This document shows, piece by piece, positions 44,929 to 56,600 of a DNA stretch of 64,000 nt. The notes below the pieces were generated by a model that saw nothing but the letters and a program-made list of their open reading frames with translations, did not search any database and had not been told where the DNA came from. This DNA comes from Linyphia triangularis. Lineage: Eukaryota > Arthropoda > Arachnida > Araneae > Linyphiidae. The stretch is taken from assembly GCA_963978545.1 (NCBI GenBank), contig OZ021732.1:60178714-60242713 (forward strand), written 5' to 3'. Position numbers and translations under genes: made by a program. The stretch's first letter is position 1. Each line of letters starts with the position of its first letter.

Positions 44929-47900
44929 CTGAAAATAAATTCAAGCTAAATGTAAAATTTTTTACTTTGAATATACTTAATTCATTTTTTAAATATTGTA
45001 AATAAAAACTGTTAACCAAGAAAATTTTATTTTCAAATTAATTGAAGGTAAAAATTTACAACCACACTCAAGAAACGCAGTTCACTTTTACTTGCTATTA
45101 TTCTGGCTTTAGAGCTTTTGTAGGCTTCTTCCAACACAGTCCGAAACACAAGAAAAAGTTTTGTCAAATATTCAAGACTTGCATATGTTGCGATGCTTAA
45201 CAGCTATTAAATTATACAACAGTCAAGTGGTAAAACAAGGTCTCAAGCTGCATATTTTCAAGAACTAATGATACATTTAAGAATATGGTTGCACTAATAA
45301 CCAAAAATTGTAACATAGATAGATTAGTAATATGGTAATGAAAAATCTTATCAATTCTTAGAAATTTTGAAAATCTCCCCATGTATTACTTGGTTTCTCC
45401 TATTAGCTCACTGCAATTGTAAAAAGTATTTAATTTTCTTTAATTGAGTAACACTTATCAAATATACATTGGCAGTTTTATATAGGGCATACACTTTCTA
45501 TTCAGGTTATAACCACCTTATAATTGCCTTAACAACACAAGAATAGTCCATTTATACCTTTCCTTGTATTTTCTTAATGAGGTTCACACTCTCAAGTTTG
45601 CAAAATCATTCATCTTTATTGAAGTATTCTTTGCTAGACCACTAATAAATATTCTATCACCCTCCCCTCCTTTACTTTTTACACTACTACAATGTAGGGA
45701 CCGATTGATTTGTGATTTCAGCACATTATTATCCCTATGTTGCCTTAATTCCATAGAAAGCCAATGCAGAACTATAAATAATTCAGAGATCAGTTTTATC
45801 CGCCATATAGTGGAATTCCGCTTTTTAAAAGAAAGTTCCGCTTTTCTATAATTCCTGAAAAAAAATCTGTTTTTTTCCTGCTTTTCTTATCCCACAGAAA
45901 AATAATTTTTTTTTTTCTAAGGCCGAATTGTGAAGCAGTTTCACATCCGCTCGATCAGGAAGAGCGGAAAACCTACATCTCAAGGGTCACATCGCGTTCC
46001 TGCTCCAAATACAAAAATCTAGTGACATGCATTTTTTTAGTCAGGTTAGCGCTCAAACTCTCATTTTGTACTTTTTCAACTGTGCCGAAATTTGACCCTT
46101 TTGTGCCATTTTTTTCTCTTCTCAAAATGTAATTTCCTTCATACTAATTCAAGCGATTAACGTATACTAATAAAACGCTTGCCTTCAAGTCTGACATCCA
46201 CGGAGCTATCGTTTATTTACGTTGGTATGTGATGCTCGTTTTTGCTAATCGTTACGCTGATGTAATGTCCGCTACTGCCGAGATTTTTGTGTCTATGACG
46301 TGCGTTATCGCTGGGATTTAGGTTGTTGTAGTGGTCATTTTCGCTGAGTATTACACAGATATAACAGCGCTATTGCTGAAAATTGTTCCGGGGTATTCAG
46401 CTCTAACGCAGATATGTACGTTTATATAATGGTAATTTTCGCTGAATGCTACCCTTTTGTAAAATCTGAGATTTGCACCCATATTACCGAATGAATGTCG
46501 GTATTACCGTGATGAATTGCGCCATCGCCGAGATTTACATTATTGTGATAGTAATTTTCGTCAAGTGTTACGCCGATACAATAGTGCTATTGTTGAGAGT
46601 TGCTCCAGTATATTAGGCTCTAACTTTGATATTTATGTTGGCGTAAGAGTAATTTTCGCCGAAAGCCATACTATAGTAACATCTGATAGTACCAAAATTT
46701 GCACCAAGAAAATATCGATTTTATCGAGATTTGTGCCGATATTGTGGACACTATCGCTGATATGCACGTTGTGATGTTCATTTTTGCCGATGCCTAGATT
46801 TTCGCAGGTAATGTAAGTGATATTGCTTATTACTTTCATTAGAGTTATGGTCATTTTCGCTGAGGTTTACGCTAATACAATACCAGCATACAAATACAGT
46901 TTTATAGCCATTCGTCTAGATTTCCTTTAATGTGATAACCGTTATTAGTGCCTGTTTAAGGATCGATTTTGCCGTTTGATTTGAATCTATGCAGAATTAC
47001 TCAAATTTTTATATCATTTTGTAAAAAAATTATTTTGAAATTTAGTCCCAATTGTAACTTTTCTAAACAATCTGTGTTTAAAACTGTAATTTTAACATCA
47101 ATTGTAAGTAAAATTGTTTGTTGCTTTTTATTTTGTTGAACAAACTTAACAATATAAATAAAAATTTAAAATTTTTAGTACTTAAAATGTAGCTTAAAAA
47201 TTTAGAAAATTGGATTTAATTAAAGTTGTCTGTTTGTCAATATGGTACAATTGCTTAAAGTTGTTTGACTTGTTAAAATTTTGAAGTTTTTGCCAATTTT
47301 CATCACTTTCAAAGGAATTTTGGTGGAGTTTTTTTTTTTGCTTTGGAGCTATACCATGCCTGGTGACAGCACAAAGTGTATCCCTACGTCTTGGTGCCGT
47401 TATTTTCAACCATTTTTGCTTAAGGACAGACAGACAATGCAGTGTTATAAAATGCACATGAGAAACCACAATTTTTTTCAAAGTTTAGCTTAAAATGTGT
47501 TTTACATAAAAAAAATTTTGATTTTTGTTTTCAGCTTTTTGATTTTTTACCTAACTCATCCCTGAAATAGTTTCTTTATATATATAAATTTCCAGGAACA
47601 TAGTATTATATTTATAACCCAAGTTCGAAAAGCTAATGTACAATAACAATATTAGCTCAGCAACATGAGAAGATTAGTTTTAAAACCAGCTCAATCTATT
47701 TTCATAAATTTTACACCATAACATTTCACATCTACCTTTTAGCTCTGACCAGAGGCCATGAATTTGAATACATTTTGAAACAGATTTGAGATGCTTTAGG
47801 ACACTTCCACTTTGCTAAGTGATATAGTACATCAAGAACTTGTGAAAAAATATTTTGTAAAATGTGGATTGAGTCGATTTCAAAACTAATAGCTTTTATT

Positions 47901-50900
47901 ATGCAGATTATACTTTAACACTAGGAAACTTTGAAATTGTTGAGAAATGATAAAAAAAAAAAATGAATTAATGCATTTTATCTTGGTATACCTTTTATAT
48001 ACATCACCAGAAACTTTACAGGTAACCATCTCTTTAAAACCTGTCAGAACACATGCTGGCAGGTGTCTGCTGACCTAGAGCAACAGAACAGATATTACAA
48101 CACTGCAAGCAGTAATATATGAATTTAGTTTTCTAAATGAAGATGTGGCCGAGTCAAATTTCAAATCGTTATAATATAATTAATTTAAAGAGTTTTTTTT
48201 GTTTGTTTTTTTATTTATTTACATGATTTGAACTTTGGAACACTTTTGCAAATTACTTTTTTTTACCGTAGCCGTGCAAAAAACCTGTTAATGTTATTTC
48301 CACAGGTAATTTATTTTTATCTTTTCATGATTCCTTACTTTCTTTTGAGCATTTTTCAATTTACATTGATACCTTGTCTCTAATAGCAAAAGAAATAATC
48401 TTTGAAAACATTCTCTATTGGACGCTCTATATATATAATTTACGTACTGAAAAAAAGTATAACATTTTTCAATATAGTTCTAACTTTTCCAGATGCATAT
48501 AATAACCCTGATCAAACCGAACATGTATGCTAAAGAGATAATATGCCAAATTTTTAGATAGTTAAAATAGTTTTGGTGGTAATGAAAGTTTAAACTATTC
48601 CGTCACATTATACTTCTAACGATTACCACCACAGTTTTCAGGATAAATTGTGCCTTAATATGGATGAACAGGGAAACTTACATACAAAACAATAGAAAAT
48701 TTCCCTGATTTTCGTGAAATTTGAAAAAATTCCCCGATTTCCAGGTTTTGTGGCCACTATTTTTATTTAAATTTATAATCAAATTTAAAAATATTGCATT
48801 ATAAAATTTTGTAAAAGACAACAACAACTAAACAAACAAAAAGACAACAACTAGTAGTAATATAATGTTGCGTTGTACGGGTTCGAAAGATTTGACGCCA
48901 AAGCAGATCAAAACTTGCAGAAATTTATTCTAAGATAACTCTTCACAGTTCTCTTACAGCTCCAGAACTTCTCGTTCTAGTAGACACAATACAGCTCTTT
49001 TTCACCTCAATAGAGCACAAAACAGCAGTTAAAAACTTGACAACAACTGCTAAATCGCCGCAAAAGACAATGCAATACAGTTCGCTCAGTATATCCAGTC
49101 AACTAATTCAGTGACTCAAAATCCAAGAACTAACTCAAGTCAGGAATACAGCTCTCACAATGAACGTTGAGAGACAACTAACTCAGTGATTAAAAATCAA
49201 CTAACTGACTGACTCACTCACGGCCGGGTTTATATAAGGGAGGCTGCGAATCTTCACGAACCTTCCAGAGAGAGAAATTTGGAGAACTTTCCAGATTGTA
49301 GTCGAAAAGTCCTATATACATGTACATGGGATACATGTACCTATACATGTACCGAAAATTTCGCCAAATGGTCGCTAAGTTTGGCGACAAAAATTAGTCG
49401 CCAAAACCATCGCCAACTTGGCTCTATCTCGCCAATTTGGCGAGATTCCCATTACCATAATGTTAAATGCCCTGCCCCTTGAAACTCGCTTCCCAGAGTT
49501 ACCTCTGTAAAACCCGTTATCAAGCGATAACACCCCTATTGCCGGGAAACCAACTAAGACGAACTATTGCACTGCCTTATGCAAAATGTACATAAATCTT
49601 CTTATTTACAAAATTAACACTACGAAATATTTACAAATATGCAAAAATTCGTAACAATAAAGTTGAGGGAATTTGCAATATATGTTGAAAAAAGTGTCAT
49701 TGTTCCATAAAACAAAAAAATCGGGAAATAGTAAGAAAAGAATTAGGCCTAAGCAAAAAATAACAAATTTGTATAGTTGGCAGTTTCTGTGTTGATCAAA
49801 TTTTAATCTTTTAAATTTAATTTTAAAGGCCTTAATATGCAGACACAGATAACAAATTAAACTTTAATGAATAATCTTTTCCACTTTTTACAATTTAAAA
49901 ACCTTTTATTTATTTTTACTCAATTTCTTGGCAATATTATATTTTTAAAGCTAAAATCATCCACATTCTGTGAACTTATGGATATTTTCATGTTTGATAA
50001 TAAAATAAAAACACTCGTATCCAAGGATTTATTATCTACCTTTTCAAATTGTGAGCAGGGGGCACAATGTTGCTTGATAAAATAGTCTTCATTCTGCCAA
50101 CAAGGAGCACTTGATGCATTTTCTCCTTGGCCAGGGTGTTCTGGGTATTTACCATTGGATGGTGTAAGAAAACTCTCGATGGCCAACACAACTAGCGATG
50201 TTCTAAAAGTAACACAATTTTCAAAATCATTTAATCAATTTAAAACTAATGTCGATTGCAAAAAGATTTTTTTATTTGTTTAGTTTAAGTTTTATACATC
50301 AACTTTTGAATGAAATGCACACCTAAAATGAAATTAAATTTTATAACTTTTTATGAAGATTTACCATCTTCAATGGTACAAGTTGTACAATGATCTAAAG
50401 TCTATGAAATGATCTAATGTCCAAATTAAAGCAGAACTGTACCACATTATAATGCCTAAAATTTATCTTCTACAAAAACTATTTTAATTCTCCAGAATGT
50501 TTTGATGTCAAAATATTTTTTTTAAATTAAAGTAGTATTTGTAGAAGATAAATTGTTTCAACAAATAATAAGTTTATTTTATGTATCAAAAGCAACAGAA
50601 ACTCTTCGCAAAAGAACATGAACTTTTCGATGTTCATTACTTTTTGACTTCTGGCAATGAAGTATGAAATATTACTGGGGATAAAACAATTAAATATTTT
50701 GTCCGGAACTAAAAATTTTGATTTATACTAAATGTCGCAAACCCACGTATAAGGTGAACCTACCAGTGATTGACCATTTAGTGCTAGTTTCCACACATTT
50801 AATTTTTTTTCTCGAAAAATTATAAACAGAATATTATGAAAACTTCCTAAAATATCAATTGATTATATGAAGCTCAATAGTAAATTAACATGAAGTTCCA

Positions 50901-53113
50901 GTCCTTTTTACAATTTAAAATATCATCAGAATTTCTTAACAAAAGCAATTTTGCCAGTAATTGACCAAGTAGGCATTACTAATTGACCACAGCCATGCTA
51001 GTAATTGACCACTTCTTTTCCAGAAAAAACCCAAAAGTTAATTGTTAAATTCTGTTATAAAATGCTCTAATATTCATAAATTAAATATTAAATGAATTAA
51101 AAAAAAGGAAGTAAAAATAAATATAATCAATTTTAATCAATGAAAATACAGGAACATCAGTGTAAAATATAGTATGATGGTTTTATAAACTTAGGTTATC
51201 AAAGTTAGTTAGACTGGTAGGTAATTATGCATATCTTACTCAAAAAATAAAAACAAGAAAATCAAAATAATATAGAAAAGACTATCTAATCCTATAAAGA
51301 CTATCTAATCCTATAAAGACTATCTAATCCTATACTTTCAATTCTGAATAAATTTAGATGAAAAGAATCGAATTTAGAGGATATTATTTCTTGAACAGTT
51401 TCAAAAAGCATCCGTTTATCTAATGGAAATCCTTTTCTTGCATTGGCATTTTTCCAATTAAATAGAAGTTTCTTCTGAGGGTGTAAGAAATGTTGGGGGT
51501 CCATTTTTCAAAATTTCCCTCTTAGCTTATTCCTCAATGTAGAATGAGGAATGTTGTATTTTCTGGCAGTTTCTCTTATTTTCCCATTTTTTTTCTCTTA
51601 CTTGAAAAAGTGTAGATTTCAAGTCCTCTTCGGTGTACTTGAAAAAGGATTTCTTCCCTTCCATGAGTGTTTAATTTTAATGATTTCAGAATTCTTATAG
51701 CCTAGGTATATGCTTAAACCTAAAAAAAAAAACTTCCTTAATGATTTAAGTTAGTTTTCTACTTTAATTTTTTTCCTCTTCATATTAAAAAATATTACTA
51801 AACATATATCTTATTCAATTAAGGTGTGAAAAGTAATTTTGATATTTACAAGAGTTTTAGTGATCTGGAAATTTTCCAGATTAACCTTGACCAAAGCTTT
51901 TTTCTTTCAACAGACCATTTGATCTGATTTTTTGAATTTTTCAGGAAATAAAACAATTTATAAAATTCTAACAGACATCATTGTATGTACCAAAGTGTTA
52001 GTTTAAATAAACATATTAATTAACCTGCATAATATTTGTGTGGGGTAAAGTGGAAGTATACTTAAAATTGACTTTTGACCATTTCTTGACTTTTTTTAAA
52101 AAAATCATGTTAAGAAAGTAAGCCTAGTATATTTAAAAAAAATCTAATGTACACATGTAATAAGAAAATCCATCTTAGAGTTTAAAAATGACTTACTTTT
52201 GTATTCTAAAGTTGAAAAACTAATACTTTACACCCTTACCGACACCAATTAACCACATTGGTCAATTACTGAAAAAATAAATTTTTCTGGACAAATAGTA
52301 AGTGAAGATTGCAACAACAGCATAAACCTATGTTATCACTTTGTTTTTTCCCAGAAAATGTGCAAGTAAGTAAAAATTTAGTAGTTGACCATTTTGGTCA
52401 TTTACTAAAAATATAACACTTAGCCTGATCAGTAATTAAACATTTATTATTCATAATTTGTTTATTAGTTTAAAGAAAAATTACTTGTATATTTATATAA
52501 AAAAAAACATAAATGATCTACATACATTATTTGTATTAAATTATTTAGGAATTATTCATGTTGATGCTAAAAAATCACAGGGAAACTAAACCACCCTTCA
52601 CTAATAGTGTCAGTCACTCATATGAGGCCCTGTGATATACCTTTGTGTTTGTTAATTTTTATCATCCAATTGGAAGCTTGGTTACCCCTATAACTTTTGG
52701 CAGTGGCTTTCATTAGTTATTGGATATATTTTAACCAATAAAAATTAGAATACCATCACAACAATTCTTGCTTACTTCCTTTTTATGTCATTTTGGTCAA
52801 CTACTAGCATGTGGTCAATTACTGGAGAATCACCCTAGCTAGGCCATATTCACAATGGATGAAAAAATATACATACCTACCCTTAACAAGATTTCAGCCC
52901 GGATCGATTGTATTAGATCATTCACGAAACAAGAACGACATTACACAAATTCTATTCTAAACCATAAAATCGTTACAACAATATAAGGATGATTGAATAA
53001 AGAATGCAACACATAAACTTAACTTCATTATAATAATACAGATATTATAATACTCACACAATCAGGCCAATAATGAAAACTACCATTCGTCGAAAAGTAC
53101 AAAACTCTATCAT
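44766..53113 (-). CDS. JTB: Protein JTB, complete, 4 exons
   Basis: JTB is a small type I membrane protein linked in vertebrates to cytokinesis and mitochondria. Four exons join in perfect frame to 154 residues plus stop (human 146). In order: a hydrophobic N-terminal stretch about residues 10-27 (VVFIIGLIVTSLVVLAI), taken as a signal peptide; possible N-glycosylation at N47; CW at 53-54; C65-x2-C68; C81-x2-TGF-x-E-x3-C92; S101-C102; a membrane segment about 114-133 (FIFESCMACFSIVGAMVVTF); and a basic tail with RQKQLDQR. All extracellular cysteines and the RQ+QLD tail match the human protein. It faces FOCAD tail to tail and CIR1 head to head. M10 is an alternative start. Assignment from homology and phase. 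Confidence 0.93.
44929..47991 (-). other. JTB intron 3, no gene; repeat-rich
   Basis: Holds the second minisatellite-like block (46190-47110). Between 45700 and 46170 is a GC-richer stretch with CCGCTCGATCAGGAAGAGCG that looks transposon-derived but cannot be assigned. Confidence 0.5.
46190..47110. repeat. Degenerate minisatellite-like block, copy 2
   Basis: Same phrases as at 5340-6400 (GTCATTTTCGCTGAG, GTTACGCCGATACAATAG, GAGATTTACATTATTGTGAT) and the same tail (GATCGATTTTGCCGTTTGAT, then TTAGTCCCAATTGT). Direct orientation relative to copy 1. Confidence 0.65.
47992..48074 (-). CDS. JTB: JTB exon 3
   Basis: 83 nt, too short for ORF calling. Acceptor ttgctctag, donor gtatac. It encodes HLPACVLTGFKEMVTCKVSG, aligned with human PECGPTGYVEKITCSSS. 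Two bases carry into exon 4 to make S101. Confidence 0.92.
48866..49656 (-). mobile_element. Solo LTR, gypsy-like, antisense in CIR1 direction
   Basis: On the minus strand it begins TGTTACGAATTTTTGC and ends GTACAACGCAACA, flanked by ATAA on both sides (4-bp duplication). It holds a TATA box (CCTTATATAAACC near 49235) and AATAAA near 48925, in the right order for U3-R-U5. No internal coding region is adjacent, so it is a solo LTR left by recombination. The U3 carries clustered ACATGTAC palindromes and repeated TTGGCGA/TCGCCAA motifs. Confidence 0.85.
50040..50202 (-). CDS. JTB: JTB exon 2
   Basis: Acceptor tacttttag, donor gtagat. It completes V19 and encodes TSLVVLAIESFLTPSNG through APCWQNEDYFIKQHCAPCSQ and FEK. 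The CW-x2-E-x2-F and C-x2-C pattern is diagnostic for JTB. Confidence 0.93.
50752..52835 (-). mobile_element. pogo/Tigger-like transposon, decayed
   Basis: 2084 bp between TA dinucleotides. The left end AGGTGAACCTACCAGTGATT and the complement of the right end GGGTGATTCTCCAGTAATT are inverted repeats of about 35 bp. On the minus strand near 51530-51660 is KYTEEDLKSTLFQVREKK and then RKYNIPHSTLRNKLRGK, a psq/CENP-B type helix-turn-helix typical of pogo transposases. Next, at 51301-51504, comes FNWKNANARKGFPLDKRMLF. Frameshifts and the lack of a DDE core show it is dead. It lies in JTB intron 1. Confidence 0.75.
51280..51335 (+). repeat. Triplicated 20-bp tandem repeat
   Basis: GACTATCTAATCCTATAAA occurs three times in tandem, period 20, inside the pogo-like element. 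Confidence 0.85.
53058..53113 (-). CDS. JTB: JTB exon 1 with start codon
   Basis: 56 nt. It encodes MIEFCTFRRMVVFIIGLI plus two bases of V19, ending at donor GT|GTGAGT. The start is chosen because it opens the only frame that splices in phase to exon 2 and gives basic residues before a hydrophobic core. Confidence 0.85.
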
Positions 53114-53568
53114 TCTAAATTTTGTAATAGTAATCAATCTTAGGTGTAAAAATTAAAACTTTCATCATTCCCTTTTTTCTTTAGGTTTCTGTTTACCATC
53201 GATGCTGTTTACAAATAAATTAAAATGACGGAAGTTTGTCAAATCTTGTAAGTGGAGTTGCAAGTGTACTGTGGAGAAAATATATCTATATTTTTTCTGC
53301 CAAAAACCTCCTTCTATCTAAGAAAGTAACTAAATTATTTAATATCTAAATTTTTTTTTTTTTTAGTAATTAAGTCCATAAAATTTATTTACAAAGCTTC
53401 TCTTTGGTGTGAGATTTATGTTGAGGTGTCGTAGAAATTAAACTGAACTGAACAGATTAATATCTATTTTTGTTTGTTATTGTATTTGTATATGATCTAA
53501 TTTTGGTTTGCGATTGTTCAATCGACTCATCAAAAGTATAAATATTAAGAGGTTTATTCGGCCAAATA
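53114..53568. promoter_or_regulatory. Divergent JTB/CIR1 intergenic promoter region
   Basis: 455 bp separate the two start codons on opposite strands. No ORF or repeat end is seen apart from a poly-T run near 53350. A TATAAATA lies at 53537-53544, close to the CIR1 start. The spacing suggests a bidirectional promoter; transcription starts cannot be seen. Confidence 0.55.
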
Positions 53569-53640
53569 ATGGGAAAAGGTTATAATAATTACATGTGCAA
53601 AAAACCCTTTCACCCTGGATCCAAAGCAAATATCAAACGA
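53569..53640 (+). CDS. CIR1: CIR1 exon 1
   Basis: 24 codons from the start, aligned with human MGKSFANFMCKKDFHPASK. Donor gtgagt on a codon boundary. Confidence 0.95.
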
Positions 53641-56600
53641 GTGAGTATTACTTTTTATTTATTCGTCAGGAAATGCTGCTCTTTAACTTGGTAATGTATA
53701 GTACAGAACAAAATATGCATACTTAATTTTACCATCATATATTTTGAATAAATATATATGTACATTCCACAGGCATGGATGGCTGAACAAAAAACCGAAA
53801 ATGAAAAGAAAAAGCAAGAAGAATTGAAAACACAGTATGAAAAAGAGCAGGATTTATATAATAACAGGTAACAACAAGCTGATGTCGCTTGAATTAAACA
53901 CTATGATGTATTGTACTGCCTCTATAGAAGTACTATTTCCTCTTAAAAATGTGTGCTTTTAGAATAGCAACGTTCCTTTGCCATGCATAGCCAGTAAACT
54001 AACTTAAGAATTATTCATTAGATGAGCTTGCACCTAACTCTACGTGAGGGCACTGAAGCCTTTTGTATTTTACCTGCTACATGACACTTGTATACATGGA
54101 TTTTTTTTTACTTGCAATATGTACTGTAATCAGTTTGTGCCTAGTTTGCTTACGTAAATACATTTCTTTTTTTTTTTTAACCTTGTCATTACTTTTCAAT
54201 TAAGTTACAAACATCCCTACACTTCCTAGTATCTCCGTTTCCAACAAACTACACCAATTTCCAGTACCTTATTTCCCCTAAGGCCCGTCCCTAGAACCCC
54301 CAAAATGCTTAAAAAATTTTAATTGTTGTGTAAATAATATTCTGTTCAGTGCACTTGATCTATGTCGTAAAATATAATACAATCTAATAATTTACTATAG
54401 TTATTAAAAATATTAATGTTTGACATTTATATAATTAGGACAGTAATCAAAATTGTCATTTATATTTAAAAAAAAAAAAATGCCAACAATCTTCATAGTG
54501 GGGGTCCTCATCTGGTATGTTGGGCCTTTGGTAATCAATCTTCTAAATCGGTACTGATTTATATAATTTTCTAAATGTTATTGCTCAGATATACTTGTGG
54601 AAAGGTTGTACATTATTTTAAAATTTTCTAGAAACTGTACATTTTATGGCATTTGAATTATTTAAAAGTCAGTAATAAAATATAAATGTGAATATTTAAT
54701 TAAACTAAACCAAAGGTACTTCCTGTGATCTGGAACCATTTTATTATATGTAATTTTTTCAAAAAGATTTATTGAGTTTTTATTTTGTATTAAATAATTT
54801 TGAATATAACCCTATATTTTTTGAACTTCTGAACCCCATAATTACCTATGTTTTCCTTTCTTACAATTACCATTTCCATCTTTATAGCCCCTTTTCTAAC
54901 AATCGAAAACTGTGCCACCTTTATCTTTGAACATTTTTGGAAACTTGGAGCTTCTTAAAAATAACAGTTTCAAGTAGGAAACAAAATCAATTAGAATGCA
55001 CTGTGAGAAAAGGATTTTAAACGTTTAACCCTGTATTAGACACTTCAGGTCTATCCGACCTAATGGTTCTTTGGAATTTAAAACTGGATCTCTTCGTTGG
55101 TACAAACTCTTGAAAAAAGTCAGTTTTATCCTGTAAACTGTTAGCAACAAAAAGTTCCTAGTTTGGCTTGGAATATCAAGACCATCCCATAAAATCCTGC
55201 AGCTGCGGCACAGACCCGGAATCCATTTGCTGAACTTTTGTTTTGCCAATCACCATAATGATCCCATATCTGGACAGTTTTGCATGTGGAAAAAAAAAAA
55301 AAAAAAAGAGCATTATTTACAGTGTAATTAAAAAAAAATACATTTGTTTTTCAGTCAATAGTTGGGAAAGAGGATTGTTGAGGTGGAAGAATAGAGAGGA
55401 CTGAAAATGTCTCAGAAAGTACAAGACCTTGAAACCAGTTTTGATTTTTTTTATAGCTTTGGCAACTTAGATTTTAAAATTCACTGCTCCCAATTTAATT
55501 ATAATTTTTCTGAATATTTTTAATTCGAAGTGCTGAAAAGGGTTTCCAGGATCTGATTGTACAGGACCTTCTGAAAGAAAACGTTAAACATCAATAGAAA
55601 CCTACCAAGTTTCGTGAAGACATTCCATATCAAATTGACTGTGTGAACCATTGCTAAGGCATAAGTGGACATTCCCACGAGCACTTTAACTCTTTAGTTC
55701 CCAATGCAGTTTTCTGGAATATCCTTTAAGGACCGGGTTCCCTCCCGAGAAGAAAAACCATTTTCACCCCTCCAAGTGCTGCATTTAGAGAGAAGGGCAA
55801 TAGACCCCCTGCTAAGCTAAGGTTAATTTATCTCTCTTCGCTATCTGGTTTCCAGGCAGAGGTTGACAATTAGTAAATCCTCAAGGCGTTTTGTTTGCTT
55901 TCTTTAGTAGTACAAAGTATTTGTGTTTCAGACATGAAGCTGTGAAAAGAAAGGCTTCCAAAGATAAGAATGAAAACCACCTGTTACCCACCCTGCTGTG
56001 AAGACAGTTGCAAAATTACCTTGGCCCCTATTCTCCCCCCCCCCCCCTGCTGTGAAGTGAGTTCTCTGTCCCATTGTAGTGAGCTGCTAATGGTATCAGA
56101 CCTCCAAGGTCCACCCAAGAAGAGGGGTAGGAGCTATGATTGAAAAGACATGGCCGGCTGGGACGGTTGGGCCGGAACGGGGATTAAAGAGTTAAAGAAT
56201 ATCTGGTTTTATTTGTGGCGAGAAACTTTATTTTGTGATGATATGGCAGACACTCAAGATACGTATTTTGAAGGTTTCCATTTACCAATTTAGTATTGAA
56301 AATCTTGCATCCGGAAAATTCCAAATTCTGTATTTGGGACTTCCTACAGTACTTAACTCTGTAAAGTTCATGGTTGTAAGAATTAATACTTTGTGCTCTA
56401 ACAATTTAGTTATTTTTGATAATTTTACTTCTTGCAATTAAGTTTAGGACTGAGTATCATTCAAGGCATGTTACTACAAAATCTATTTAGTGCTTGACAT
56501 GCATTTTAATTACAGTATAAACCTAGGTATATTTCTTGTTTTCTATGACTTAACAAACAAATTTTATTCAACTAGTTCACATTGTCCATTATTGTCATTT

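Noticed and set aside
46517..46774. 85-codon plus-strand ORF (and 73-codon minus ORF)
   Set aside because: Falls in the degenerate minisatellite; the repeated phrases keep frames open by chance and the other copy of the block is not open.
49279..49482. 67-codon plus-strand ORF
   Set aside because: Lies inside the solo LTR, opposite to its direction; caused by the GC-richer repeat motifs.
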